A DNA stretch of 64,000 nucleotides from Pontederia crassipes (Eukaryota > Streptophyta > Magnoliopsida > Commelinales > Pontederiaceae): NCBI GenBank assembly GCA_030549335.1, contig JAUKPH010000017.1:14965501-15029500 (forward strand), written 5' to 3'. The notes beneath the pieces were generated by a model. The model did not search any database. It had not been told where the DNA came from and saw only the letters and a program-made list of their open reading frames with translations. Position 1 is the stretch's first letter. Each line of letters starts with the position of its first letter. Positions 47,134 through 58,429 of this stretch are shown here, one piece after another. The position numbers were made by a program, and so were the translations under genes.

Positions 47134-47149
47134 ATATCGATATACATAT

Positions 47150-47301
47150 ATGTTGATATATGTGTATATATGCATATGTTGATATAACTAGGTAATATAA
47201 AGTTATAAACTTTTGTTGATATAAACTTACAATTAGGTATACATATATGTTGATATAATTAGATATGCATATATGTTGATATAATTAGGTAATATAAACA
47301 T

Positions 47302-47339
<38 letters not shown>
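47150..47339. repeat. ATATGTTGATATAATTAGGTA minisatellite and TA run
   Basis: Worn copies of a phrase around CATATATGTTGATATAATTA occur between 47150 and 47300, followed by a pure TA run at about 47306-47338. Confidence 0.6.
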
Positions 47340-47341
<2 letters not shown>

Positions 47342-47733
47342 CATCTAATCTGAATACCTGTAAATACATATATATATACGTATTTCAATATATAATTTAT
47401 ATACACAACACATATCATGTCATATCTCAATTATCTATAAATTGATCCAATTATTTTCAAATTATTTATCTATAAATTATATTTTTAGCTTCTTAATTAT
47501 AAAATTATGAGAATTGAATAAAGTTATATAACTTTCTCCGGAGTTTAATTAGGAAATTAGGAAATTAAGAGCGGCGTCAAGGTAGCCTCGAATTAGCGTC
47601 ACAATTCCTTTAATTATTTTTTGGTGCCACTTTAACATCGAAGTAGCGTCATACGTTTGAGGCGCTACATTGTATTTAATCTTTGCGCCAATGCAGCATC
47701 TAATTAGCATCACATTTTCTTGCGACACTAAAA

Positions 47734-50190
47734 AAACCCTAAATCCCTAAACCCTTAGCCCTTCTTTTCATGTTACCATTTTACTGCTTGATCGACTTCG
47801 CCGTCCGCCTTGTCCGCCGATGTTGACCCTGACCCGCCATCGCCCTCTGTCTTGTCCTTGATGTTCTGATGTTGGCCTTATCCAGGAAGTCGTCACCGAT
47901 CGAGACTGCCTCTATCATTCACGAACATCGATCTCTGCTACCTCCATGGGTGTTCCGTGTTATATTTCTCTCAATTCTCTGCTCTAGTTCTTTTCAACTT
48001 TCTTGCCTCCTCATTTTACCTTGATCTAGGTCGAAAGGGTCATGCATTTGATGCGATCCAAGGCTACAATAAATGACCAATGCATTACATTTAATGAAAT
48101 AATAGAAATGTAAGAACATTATCAATTTGATGTCTTGCTTCTTAGAAGTGGTATTAGATGGCTAAACATCACTGATTTTGAATTCAGTGACATTGATATC
48201 GTTTATATTGCAAGCAATGCATGAAACAAATATATGTACAACAATGTAGCCAAGAACATATTGAGCCTATAACTCAAGTAATTTCGTTGTAGATTTCTAT
48301 GTCTTTTATTTCTTTTGTCTGCTATGAACATTTTTTTATATGAAACTCAGCAGGATTCAGTAGGATAATTAGCATGAGGATAGGAAATGAAGGCACAATG
48401 TATCTTCATTAATAGCTATGTACAAATCTACATATTTAATTGCTATATGTCTTCTTTATCGTTTATGAATCACAAGGATTTAATTGCTATGTAATTGCCT
48501 ATAGGTTTTTGGACACTTGAACAATTCGGTTAAATACTTGGACAGTTAAAGACACTGTTTGATATTTGTACTTTCTAAGTACTTTTGTTTGTGGAATGTA
48601 TGTGCTAATGTTTGTGCTTTTAAGCCCTTTTTCTTTTGTTAAAGTTTGGACAATTAGAAGACATTGTCTGATGTTTGTTAAAGATTTGGACAGGTTCTAA
48701 GCACTTTCTCTTTCATTATTGTGTTCGTTAATGTATGTTAATGTGTTAATGTACAGGTTGTATTGAGAATTGTTGTGTACACATATATCATATGCAAATG
48801 AATGCTATATGACATTGAAACAAGATATATCAAAGACAGCCCAAGCATTTTTTATAAGAATGCCATGGCATTCCCCTCCTTTAACTAAAACATGCAATGT
48901 AATTCATGCCAAGTCTAGTCAATCCTCATGTACGTGCAAACATCTTTTGTCTCTAGTTTATCTTGTAGATTATATAGGGAGGGAGTTAATTTTTATGGTT
49001 TGAAGTAAATCATCATGTGCGCTATAACAAAATGCACGATAACAAAATAAAATATGCGCTGTAACAAAAGATAATGGCTCACTATTCCAAATAATTCTAA
49101 AAAAAGATGGGAACAAACACATAGCAAATAGACAACTGCATTCAGAGATAGGTGCCATCAGAAATGAAATGTTTTATTTCTTCATTCATAGAAAAAACCC
49201 CACAAATCACACATCAAATAGACATCTGCGAATAGACCAAAGTAAAGTTCCATTGGACCAAAGCAACTAAAATAAGATCAATGTCTACAAATTAGTTCCA
49301 GAAGAGAACTAAAATAGATAAAATGTATTCCATCATGCATTTAGACAATTAATACGTGAAGAGTTACATATTTGATCATGTGAATATACCAAATATATAA
49401 CATAGTATGGCTCCTACTATTAAACATCTTCTCTCGCTCAAGCCTTCGAATGAAATCTTCACATGCCAAAACCTTATTAAGCAATCCTAATTGGATGACT
49501 TGATGCTTGTCCACATTGTCTTGTTGGTTTTCATGCATTTCCTTATTAGTAAGCAATTCTATTAGAATAACCTTGTGTCAATCTTTCATGGAAGGATCAA
49601 TCCATTAGAAAAAGCCATGGTCTAGATATTGAACCTGCAACATAAACATTTTTATATAAATAGATGGTAGATGAATTAACATAAAGTGAGAATTTATTTG
49701 CCTATGTACCGGAAAATGAGGACAACACCAAAACATCTTATTGGGTTATTGACTGTCCATGATGTGATTAATCTCGCCTTATTTCTGCTCTACAAAATGG
49801 AGTGTCAAACACATATGAAGGATATGGAAAACAAATCGAAGATGACATCTATTTATAAAAAAACAACCTGAACAAATCGAATATGGCTTTAATGCAATAA
49901 TTTACACATGTAGACCATGGCATGATTGCAATAACTTACACAATTTCGAACATGGCATGAAGGCAAGAAATTACACAAGTCAAACATGGCTTGAATGCAA
50001 TAAATTACACAAGTAGATAAAATATAATAATTATCCAACCTAGATAAAATAATTTCGATAAAATAATCATGAACCTTTTAAGGTTTGAATGCATAATTTT
50101 CCAACTTAGTCTAGTATGTGATGTTTTTAACTTGATGAAAGAAACATCTTCTCTAAAAGCGCAAGCCATCTTCGATATGTATATCTTAGT
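47734..50190. other. AT-rich spacer, no gene recognised
   Basis: The stretch opens with CCCTAAATCCCTAAACCC (47739-47756) and a moderately GC patch to about 47970. A minus-strand frame at 49341-49556 (coiled-coil-like QLGLLNKVLACEDFIRRLER) resembles nothing I know. No mobile-element ends are seen. Confidence 0.35.
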
Positions 50191-51456
50191 TGTTGGAACA
50201 ACATATTTATATCCTATATAATTATATTTTGATGATAAAAACCCTTGAAAGATTTATAGTTATATTTAAATTGCTAAAAAAGTCTAAATAAGAATGAGTT
50301 GCTTCATGCACTAACGTTTCAGTTGATATTTGTATATGTTCCCATAATATTTACATTACAAGGTGAATATAAAAGTTATAGATAATTCTCTTATTTTTCT
50401 AGAGCATCAAGAATCATCTCATTTGGACAACCACATAAAAAAGTTATGTTTAAACAAGTGAAGCTTGAAAAGTTCAATTTGATGTTGATATTTTTATATG
50501 CTAAATTTGCACTTAATATGTGATACATTATCATGAGATTTGGATTAAAAGATTAATATAAAAGTTATAGATAATATTGTTATTTTTTCATAGAATCAAA
50601 TGTCATCTCATTTTAGATACTCATATGAAAAGTTATGTATAAAAGAGTAAAGATCTAAAAAATTTAATTTGAAATGGACAAATTTATGTACTGAACTTTG
50701 AATTAATATGTGACTATGATATTATTATATTTTGGAGAAATGATGAGCATCAAAATTGTAGAAAATTATGTTCCAAATCCATAGAATAAAAAAATTATCT
50801 CATTTAAAGAACTGTGTAAAAAGTTATGTTCAAAATAGTACAAAATGGTCTAGTGAACAAGGTCGATCGATCAGCATGAAAAATGCATAAATCGGCCAAT
50901 ATTTGAAATTCGGTCGACCGGATAGTCTCAACGGACAACTAGGTGACATTAGTAGTCTTGCTGATCGAACATCGACCGAATGATGTTAGTGTTGATGTGG
51001 GATGAAGTGATGGTCGACAGGTCAACATAAAAGTTCAATTGGTCATTTAACTAGTCAATGTGCAGAGCTCACAAATGGTCATATGTTTCGAACGACTATG
51101 TGGAGCGGTCGACTAGTGGGCCGAGTGGTCGACCGATCAATGCATAGAATGCTATTACGAACATATTTCGGTCCAAAAAATGAGAAACGAGTCACAACGG
51201 CTAAATGGAGTTAAGAAGGATAAAAAAGACGTCCCAAATTTGAAGGAACAAAAGAGAAGTCCATTTGAACTTCAAATCGCAAATCTTTCATTTCTTTCTC
51301 TCTTACTCTTGTGGGAGGCTCAAAATTGTAAAGAGAGATTAGAGACACTACAAGAAAATTGCCATTTTCCGACGGGCAATTTTTGACGGTTTGAAATCCG
51401 TCGTAATTTACGACGGATTTTGCGACGGTTCCATTTCCGATAAATTTTTCGATGGT

Positions 51457-52170
51457 TACGACCGTCGGAAAGGAAAATAATAAATTTTATAATTTGTTAT
51501 ATTATTATTTTATTTTTTGATGGTTAGGAATGTCGATATTTCTGACGGATACCCATCCGTCGTAATTTGCGATGGATTTTCCGACGGTTACGACCGTCGA
51601 AAAGGAAAATAATAAATTTTATAATTTGTTATATTATTATTTTATTTTTTGACGGTTAGGAATGTCGATATTTCCGACGGATACCCATCCGTTCGCAATT
51701 TGCGACGGATTTTCCGACGATTACGACCGTCGAAAAGGAAAATAATAAATTTTATAATTTGTTATATTATTATTTTTTTCGACAGTTAGGAACGTCGATA
51801 TTTCCGACGGATATCCATCCGTCGCAATTTGCGACGGATTTTTCGACGGTTACGACCGTCGGAAAGGAAAATAATAAATTTTATAATTTATTATATTATT
51901 ATTTTAACTCCGCCTATGTTTTATAGCCGGTCCCAAGCCCGGATAAAGGAGGAGGGTTGTGTTAGGTCCCGACAGCCAGCGTAAAACCCTGTCGAATCTC
52001 ATGAACATGGATCAATGAATGGCGTCGTATGATCCATGTAGGCGACCCCACCTAGTGGGATAAGGCTTTGTTGTTGTTGTTGTTATATTATTATTTTATT
52101 TTTTGACGGTTAGGAACGTCGATATTTCCGACGGATATCCATCCATCGCAAAATCCGCCCCAATTTCCGA
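51457..52170. repeat. About 131-bp tandem repeats in the CACTA subterminal zone
   Basis: TTACGACCGTCG starts at 51457, 51588, 51721 and 51850, spacings of 131, 133 and 129 bp. Each unit holds GGAAAATAATAAATTTTATA, a TTATATTATTATTTTA stretch, GACGGTTAGGAA and a run of CCGACGGATA/CCATCCGTCGCA. A last unit continues beyond the SINE at 52083. Confidence 0.85.
51907..52082 (+). mobile_element. SINE with TTG-repeat tail (Au-SINE-like)
   Basis: Flanked by an exact 16-bp duplication, TTATATTATTATTTTA, at 51891-51906 and 52083-52098. The 176-bp body has GGAGGAGGGTTGTGTTAGG, ATGATCCATGTAGGCGACCC and CACCTAGTGGGATAAGGCTT before a TTG run at the 3' end, as in the Au family of plant SINEs. A worn B-box-like GTCGAATCTC (51994-52003) is seen; the A box is uncertain, so the 5' end may be short. 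Confidence 0.85.
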
Positions 52171-53789
52171 CGGTCGTAATCGTCGAAAAATGTTTAATAA
52201 TATCATACGAAGAGTATTTTATTAATATAACTAGCAACGGCCCAAACCGTCGCAATTACCGATGGTTTCGATCGTCTGTAACGATTACCAACGGTTCAAA
52301 CCGTTGGTAAAATAAAAAATAAATATTATATATAACTAAATATATTTTCGACGGTCACAACCATCGGTAACTTTAAAAATAATTAATATTTACGTTTTTG
52401 ACGGCCGAAGCCGTCGGTAATTAAAATTTCGTTATCCCACTTTTTTTTTCCTTTTCCCGCTTTCTCTTTCCCCTTATATATAATACCCACATCCTCTCCT
52501 CCCTCTCTCCCTCCTCTCCCTCCTCTCCCTCTCCCTCCCCCTCTCCCTCTTCCGGCGAGCACCGGACATCGGCGACCCTCTCCAGCACCGGACGTCGGCG
52601 ACCCTCTCCTGCACCGACGACCCTCTCTCTCTTTCTCTCTCCGGCTGGAGGACGCTGGCGGCCGGATCCGGCCCCCAGCGGTCGGATCCGGCCTCTCACG
52701 GCTGGATCGGCCACCGGGCGACTAGATCCGACTGCCTCTAGGCTCTCACGGCCAAATTCGGCCATCGCCTCCGGCCTCTCGCGGCCGGATCCGGCCTCTA
52801 GCGGCCGGATCGGCCGCCGGGCGTTCAGATTCGGCTGCCTGGCGACGGATCCGGCCCCCAGCGGCGGGATCGGCCGCCGGGCGTTCGGATCCGGCCACCG
52901 TCGGCCGATCCGGATCCGACATCGACCGCTGGCCGCCGGCGGCGAATCTTGCCGTCAGTCGGCTATTTTTTTAAAATTATAAAAATTCTTTGCGACGGTT
53001 TTGACCCCCGAAATTATAAAACTTCGGCGATCGCCCGATGGCCGCCGAGATTTTCGGCGGTCACGACCGCCGAAGTTTTCGACGGTTTGTCGACCGTCGG
53101 AAATATCAGCGGTCGTGACCCTCCGAAGTTTCGACGATTTTGCGGCCGCCGCAAATATCGGTGGTCACGGCCGTCGGAAATCCGTCGAAATTTCCGGCGG
53201 TTCCTTCCAAATCATCGGAAATTGATTTGCGACGACCGTTTTTCGGGCGTCCCGATTTCCGTCAAAAACATCGTTTTCGACGGTTTTTGAGGAAATTACC
53301 GACGGTTTTGATCGTCGGTAATCCCCAGTTTTCTTGTAGTGAGAGTATTCTTGTGATATTATAATAATTATTTAGTTCATGAGTGAAAAGAGGTTGTGCC
53401 TTATCTCTTGAGAAAAGAAAAGGTGGATAAAAGCTTCCGAGTAGGAGATGTGTGCCTTATCTCTTTAAGCAGAGAAAAGATAAGAGTTGTAAAGTGTTTC
53501 TTCCTTACACCATTTGGAATGAAGGGAGGGTGTTAGTGAAATTTTTGATATTTTCGAGGCCGAGAAGTCAAAGCGAGAACGTAAGCCAATGGCCGAATCT
53601 TGTGAATCGTTTTGTGTTATTGTGTTTGTTTTTCTCTCTCCCTCTCATTTCTACTCTATTGTGCATGTAATTTGAATTATTGTTGTATTAATTTAAAAGG
53701 ATAACGAATCGACTTTTGTGTTTCCGTGATGATTTTCGTAAAATTGATATTTTCGATCTAACATCAATTTAATCCACCCCCTCCCCCCC

Positions 53790-55641
53790 AAGGAGAAAGA
53801 GAGGGGGCTGTCTTCACCCACACGAATGAGAACTAGCGGCGATTTGAAGAGGCATGGCGGCGACAACCGAGAAGATCTAATGAGGCGAGGTGGCAAGGGT
53901 AAGGACTCCAATGTGAGTGTTCTTCATGGTGAACAGGGCGATGCGATGAGGCATGACGGTAGCGACCAAAAAGATCCGATGATGCGCGACGGCGACAACG
54001 AGCTGGTGCAAGGGTGTCACTTTTTTTGCCGTCTCGTGCAATTCACTCAAGATCCTGATTCACTCAAGCCATCCGTTCACTCAAGACCTATAGTTTGTGA
54101 CCTGCTGAAATGAACTTATTTTTTTGTCCATCGGGATGGAGATCGAACGGTGCCCATACATGTGGAGAAGGATTTGGCTAGAAGTTCCTTATCCCCTAAT
54201 CTCTACCATTGGATCTCATGTAAAATTTTTAACGTGTATTTACATAATTATAGATGTTAATTGACTAGTTTCATATGTGCTAGGAGATGCTTGTAATATA
54301 AACAAATATTTTTATGAATACTTAATTAGGTAGGGTCTCTGGTAGTCCTTTCAAATTCAAAAGATTATATACCATTTATATATGTTTTGTTGTCCCCGTC
54401 GAATTAGATTTCTGGATTTTGTTTAATTCTTAATCTTTTTTTAAATTTTTGTTTCTTATTTTTAATTTATTTTTATATTATCCACCTCATCCCGTTGCCG
54501 TATGGCACTATAACATTTGACTTCTTCGTTCTCGTTTACTTGTGAACTACGTACTCTATACTCGAATCCTCCAATTTTTGAACTATTTTTTAGAAGCCTT
54601 GTTTTCCATGTTGTTATAATATGTCAACGGGGCGAAATCGAAAGACCAACACAAATTAGCACTTTATTAAAAGATACCATTTTGTAATTAGTGACAGGAA
54701 GGGGCACGTAACAACACGCAATCAAAGAACAAATCTGGCACGTCAAACTAATTGGACAAATTATGTATGCTTAATATGCCATATCGTTTACGCGAAATGT
54801 GAGTCAATACTTTTATATGGAAATATTAGATGTTTAATTCGATCTAACAATTTGACTAATAGATAATGATTAGCTATTAATGAATAATTGGTTCATTAGT
54901 AAATTTGGTAAACATAATTACTCGAAATTGTGAATACCATCGATGTGAGTCGTTTGTATTTTGGGTGATCTGATAATGATACGAGAGTCTCCGTGTGCAT
55001 GTCATGCATTTCGTAATTTATAAATATGCCTCCACAATATTATATATGTTATGTTTGTTATTTTACAAATTATACAATTGGTTTTTCTAAATAAGTCTTA
55101 TTTTGTCATAAAGAAAAAACGATTTTTTAACTTAAAATAGATAAAGAAAATAAGAAATCATATTTTTGTTGATAAGAAAGGACATTAATGTGAGACATCA
55201 AACATTCAAATGTGGCATGACATTTGAAAATTAACGTGTAAATATTCTAATATAAATATTTATTTAGAGAATAAAGATAAAAATAGTTAATCACTAAAGT
55301 AATTTAATGTAGCACATTTATTTTGTTTCTTTAGCTTATATTAAGTTAGCCTTTGTATTTCATTTCAGGGCAATTAATTTGATGGTCAAATTAAAATGGA
55401 AAACATATAAACTCTTATGGCGAATTTTATTTAAAAATGTAGCCGCAAATATCGTGTTCTTTTACATGAGAAACATGTATTCTTTACACAAATAAATGAC
55501 TAATTGATTACTAAGAAATAGTATTAATTAGGCACATAAAATATCGACAATATCTACTGAAAATAAATAAAGAGAATAAGGAAAAATTAAAAAAAGAAGG
55601 AACAGAGAGGCAGCATTCGAGTTCGCAAGAACACCACCATG
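53790..55641. other. Spacer; one unrecognised frame, otherwise AT-rich
   Basis: A plus-strand frame at 53826-54113 could give 95 residues with repeated arginine/aspartate/glycine phrases (MRRGGKGKD, MRHDGSDQKDPMMRDG). It lies in a slightly GC-richer patch and may be a chance or transposon-borne frame. The remainder holds nothing I can name. It should include the 3' flank of DUF247 copy 2. Confidence 0.3.
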
Positions 55642-57108
55642 TCAATTCCCAGGACGCATGTATTGCAGGACTGATAAGATGGTCTGCACCAAGGTGAAGA
55701 AAAGCAAGACGGCGGCGCCGCAGAGGGAGATGATCGACCACGGATTGTTGAAGTAGTTGTGGTTCAACTTGGCGCGCCACCTGTTGATCTTAGAGTCGCA
55801 GTGCCTGTTCACGACGACGACGAGGTCGTTGAGGTATGTGCCATTGAAGTCCACGGACACCTCGCAGCAGAGCTTGTTGAAGAGCCTGGCGGCGGCGTCG
55901 TCGTCGCCCAGCCCGCTGACGATGACGCCGCTGCTGTGGAGCAGCGCCACGTCGGCGGGCGTGTCGATGATGCAGTCCATGAGCGCGGCATAGGTGGCAA
56001 CCGCGTTGCCGGCGTCCGAGAAGCATTGCTCGAAGGCAATCAAGTTGCGGAGGAGGTACTTGGTGACGTCGAACACGCCTATCTGAGGGATTTCGATGCG
56101 GCCGTCCTGGAATGTGACGTCCAGGAAGCTTGTGGCGTCCGTCTTCCTCTTGAACTTGATTCCTGCCTCCCTCAGCTTCGTCGCGCAGAAGATGGAGTCG
56201 TCCCGGGGCTTCGCTGCAGCAGCAGCGCTCAACTTGCAGAACAACGACGCGGAAGAGCAGCGCCAGAGCTGAGATAGGAAGCTCTTTGTGTCCGTAATCT
56301 TATTCTGGTGAGGCGATTGGATCCTTTGCTCGTTGCAGTCTTTGGATGCAACTGGCAGAACAGAGGAATGCATCATATGGAGGAGATGATGGAAGTCTGA
56401 ACGCTGGTACGAGACTTGCATGTTGACGAGTAAGCAGCCGTTGATAAAGCCGAGAGAAAGCTCCGCCAGAGACTTTTTCACCGTAATCGTGTCGTACAGC
56501 AGCTGAAGGACGAAGAAAGGGAGCTGGTTCTCGAGCATGAGCATGTCGACCAGCACCAGCCACTCCGCCCACGAGGGAACCCTGATCGGATCGTCGTACG
56601 GCCGTGATTTCCTTTCCTCTTCCTTGAGCAACAGCTCCACGACGAAGCAGCCGTCGAGCAGCAGCATTTCCACAAACTCGTTGGTCTCCATCCCCGGATC
56701 CTCGGAGTAGGCGCTGCGGGCGCGAGCTTCGACCGCTTTGAGCCTCTTGAGGCACTCGTCGAGGCTGCTCTCGGGGTTCCGATCGAGGAAGTCGCTGAGG
56801 TAGCTCAACTTGAGCTCCTCCATGGACTGCAGGTGCTGCTTGCCGCGGTGGTAGGGGCCGATGGAGACCATCCTCGGCTCGTAGGCTTGGGCATCGGTCT
56901 CCCGGATGTTTCTGGGCACCCGGAAGATGGTGACCGGCAGCTTCGTCTCGGCCTGCCGTAACCTCCGGGAAGCGACATCGACCCTTTGCCTCAGTGACAG
57001 GACCCAGTGCTCGTCCAACTGCTGCGACGACCACGACGACTCGTCGTCGAGTGCTACGACGTGGTGATCGTGTTTTGCCCGGACGCCATGTCCGTGGTCA
57101 TGATCCAT
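55642..57108 (-). CDS. DUF247 family protein, copy 2 (full length)
   Basis: A 488-residue, single-exon member of the plant DUF247 family (PF03140), within the usual length range. In order: a His/Asp-rich start, IFRVPRNIRETD (61-72), MVSIGPYHRGKQHL (80-93), LLLDGCFVVELLL (149-161), DMLMLENQLPFFVLQLL (188-204), KLREAGIKFKRK (311-322), a FLDVTF..GRIEIP block (328-341), LRNLIAFEQCF (353-363), NKLCCEVSVDF (411-421), NPWSII, then one hydrophobic helix at about 459-482 and a short tail. Family members are thought to be membrane-anchored by this helix; their biochemical role is unknown, and in grasses some are male determinants of self-incompatibility. Start at 57108 gives MDHDHGHGVRAKH and follows a CT-rich leader. 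It is the likely functional partner of the truncated copy at 8952-10397. Confidence 0.9.
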   Translation of the reverse strand: MDHDHGHGVRAKHDHHVVALDDESSWSSQQLDEHWVLSLRQRVDVASRRLRQAETKLPVTIFRVPRNIRETDAQAYEPRMVSIGPYHRGKQHLQSMEELKLSYLSDFLDRNPESSLDECLKRLKAVEARARSAYSEDPGMETNEFVEMLLLDGCFVVELLLKEEERKSRPYDDPIRVPSWAEWLVLVDMLMLENQLPFFVLQLLYDTITVKKSLAELSLGFINGCLLVNMQVSYQRSDFHHLLHMMHSSVLPVASKDCNEQRIQSPHQNKITDTKSFLSQLWRCSSASLFCKLSAAAAAKPRDDSIFCATKLREAGIKFKRKTDATSFLDVTFQDGRIEIPQIGVFDVTKYLLRNLIAFEQCFSDAGNAVATYAALMDCIIDTPADVALLHSSGVIVSGLGDDDAAARLFNKLCCEVSVDFNGTYLNDLVVVVNRHCDSKINRWRAKLNHNYFNNPWSIISLCGAAVLLFFTLVQTILSVLQYMRPGN

Positions 57109-57545
57109 CTCTCTCTCTCTCTCCCCGGCGTGGTAGATGCGTGATTCAGTGTGGTCACAACCATCAGCGCATGCAGCCGCAATAAGTAAAGCGTCTGCTC
57201 TCTGAAATCTAAACTCAGACCTGTTCCGAGATGGCGAAAGGAATTAAAGTTGAAGATGTCCTCCTTGTGCTTGTACCTAATCGCCATTAATCCTTTGACG
57301 GCGATCCCGCTTTGTCTTTTTTGAGAACTTACAAGTAGAACAGAGAAGAAAGTCACAAGTCCATCCGGCGACCAATGTAAGAGATATTCATGTGTCTTTT
57401 ATTTCTCTTTTTTTTTAATTTATTTGATATTAGTTCGCTGACCTTACTTTTAATTAGCCAAGCATAGGTGGATGAAAGTCAGATAGTTGACTTGACTAAT
57501 TATTAATATGTAACAATGGGATACAATTATGACGAACAGGTTTGC
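57109..57545 (-). promoter_or_regulatory. Upstream region of DUF247 copy 2
   Basis: Homologous to 10398-10845. On the minus strand a GA run sits directly before the ATG, a frequent leader feature in plants. Similarity to the other copy ends near 57545, which marks that end of the duplicated block. Confidence 0.5.
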
Positions 57546-57633
57546 ATCATACATGTTAGAATTAGGTAAAAGATAAATGGTACATAGAGGGCTCATATTT
57601 TACAATTTGATCTCTTACAATTAGTTTTTGATA

Positions 57634-57851
57634 AAAAAGTATCAAGAGGAGGTAAATTAGTGTTTAAAATCAATAAAATTAATTTAAAATGTTAAACACG
57701 AAAGTTTAAAATTGATTAAAAAATTAAAGTCAAACACAATAGAATGAGGAGGAAGAGATATTTTTTTAATCAATTTTTAAACTTTAGTGTTTAACCTGTT
57801 AACTCAATTTTACTGATTTTAAACACTAATTTACCTCCTCTTGATACCTTT
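57634..57851. repeat. Inverted repeat of about 85-bp arms made from LTR-edge sequence
   Basis: Left arm (57634-57720) reads AGTATCAAGAGGAGGTAAAT then TAGTGTTTAAAATCAATAAA; the right arm (57766-57851) is its near-perfect complement. The loop is about 45 bp. The arms resemble the edge of the copia-type LTRs (GAGGGGGTGAATTGGTGTTT), so two LTR ends seem to have been joined head to head. Confidence 0.75.
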
Positions 57852-57854
57852 TGA

Positions 57855-58429
57855 TCCAACAGTAATCAAGTCTTTTTCCTCGAGAGATAAGGTGACAAGC
57901 TCTCTTACAATGAGCTCAAAATCTCACAGGAATGCCAATCACTTTACTTTTACAAATGGTCTACAATGAACTCGCGATCTACAATGAACACTGCAGCACA
58001 TCTTGATATGGCATGCTGGTTGTATTTGGAGCTTTATAGTACTGTTGAGCCGTTGACCCATTGCAAGGATGCAAGGATGTGAAATTCTTCTTATGTTCCT
58101 GGCCTACAATATGGCAATCATACATACATGTTTAAAGCAATTACTTCTAAGCATCCATTTGCTTAAACACATCTCAGCATCACTAGTTGGCACCAGTAAG
58201 TTTATGTCGGGAAAAAAACAAAATGTTGGGAAGAGGTTGCCTAGCTGCATCACACAATGGAATACATTGCTTTGTGAAAGCTCCCAGCACACATCATCTC
58301 TTATGAAAGTTTTCTAAAAGTTGAGGAAGACCAAAAACTCCACAACACGTCTTATGAACAACCTAAAAGCAATTAAAAGAGATACTTGATTATACCTTCT
58401 TATTCATCTTGTTTCAATTCATCATCATC
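57855..58429. other. AT-rich spacer, nothing recognised
   Basis: Follows the inverted repeat; no gene or repeat supported. Confidence 0.3.

Larger units (their letters stand above)
45892..47733. mobile_element. CACTA-like element of a second family, non-autonomous
   Basis: Starts CACTACAAGAAAAAAATTG at 45892. Motifs such as GTGGCGCTAA and GTGACGCTAATG fill 45940-46515 and, in opposite sense, 47565-47740, the subterminal pattern of CACTA elements. The right end is worn: TTTTCTTGCGACA near 47733 where TTTTCTTGTAGTG is expected. No target duplication could be fixed. No transposase; a small Mutator-like element is inserted in its middle. Confidence 0.6.
51346..53341. mobile_element. Complete non-autonomous CACTA element
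   Basis: Perfect ends CACTACAAGAAAA (51346) and TTTTCTTGTAGTG (to 53341), flanked by AGA on both sides (51343-51345, 53342-53344), the 3-bp duplication of the CACTA superfamily. 1,996 bp including an inserted SINE. CCGACGG/CCGTCGG motifs fill both subterminal zones. The centre at 52490-52960 is pyrimidine-rich then made of CGGATCCGGCC-type palindromes. There is no transposase frame, so mobility needs a related autonomous element. Confidence 0.9.
50191..53789 (+). mobile_element. Copia-type LTR, plus orientation, carrying a CACTA element
   Basis: Starts TGTTGGAACAACATATTT at 50191 and shares ATTATATTTTGATGATAAAA with the LTR at 36749. It ends in a C-rich run near 53789 but the usual final CAACA is not clear. 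Text either side of the CACTA insert joins smoothly (GAGATTAGAGA then GTATTCTTGTG), like 37470-37490 in the other LTR. GGTCGACC-like motifs lie at 50865-51145. No purine tract precedes it, so it may be solo or truncated. Confidence 0.6.

Noticed and set aside
47739-47756. CCCTAAATCCCTAAACCC, telomere-like
   Set aside because: Too short and irregular for an interstitial telomere; such telo-box text is common in plant DNA.
52421-52765. 114-residue minus frame in the CACTA core
   Set aside because: Made of GA-rich low complexity and GGATCCGGCC repeats; no domain.
56300-57034. 244-residue frame overlapping DUF247 copy 2 on the same strand
   Set aside because: It is a shifted frame of the real gene, open only because of high GC; all family motifs lie in the other frame.
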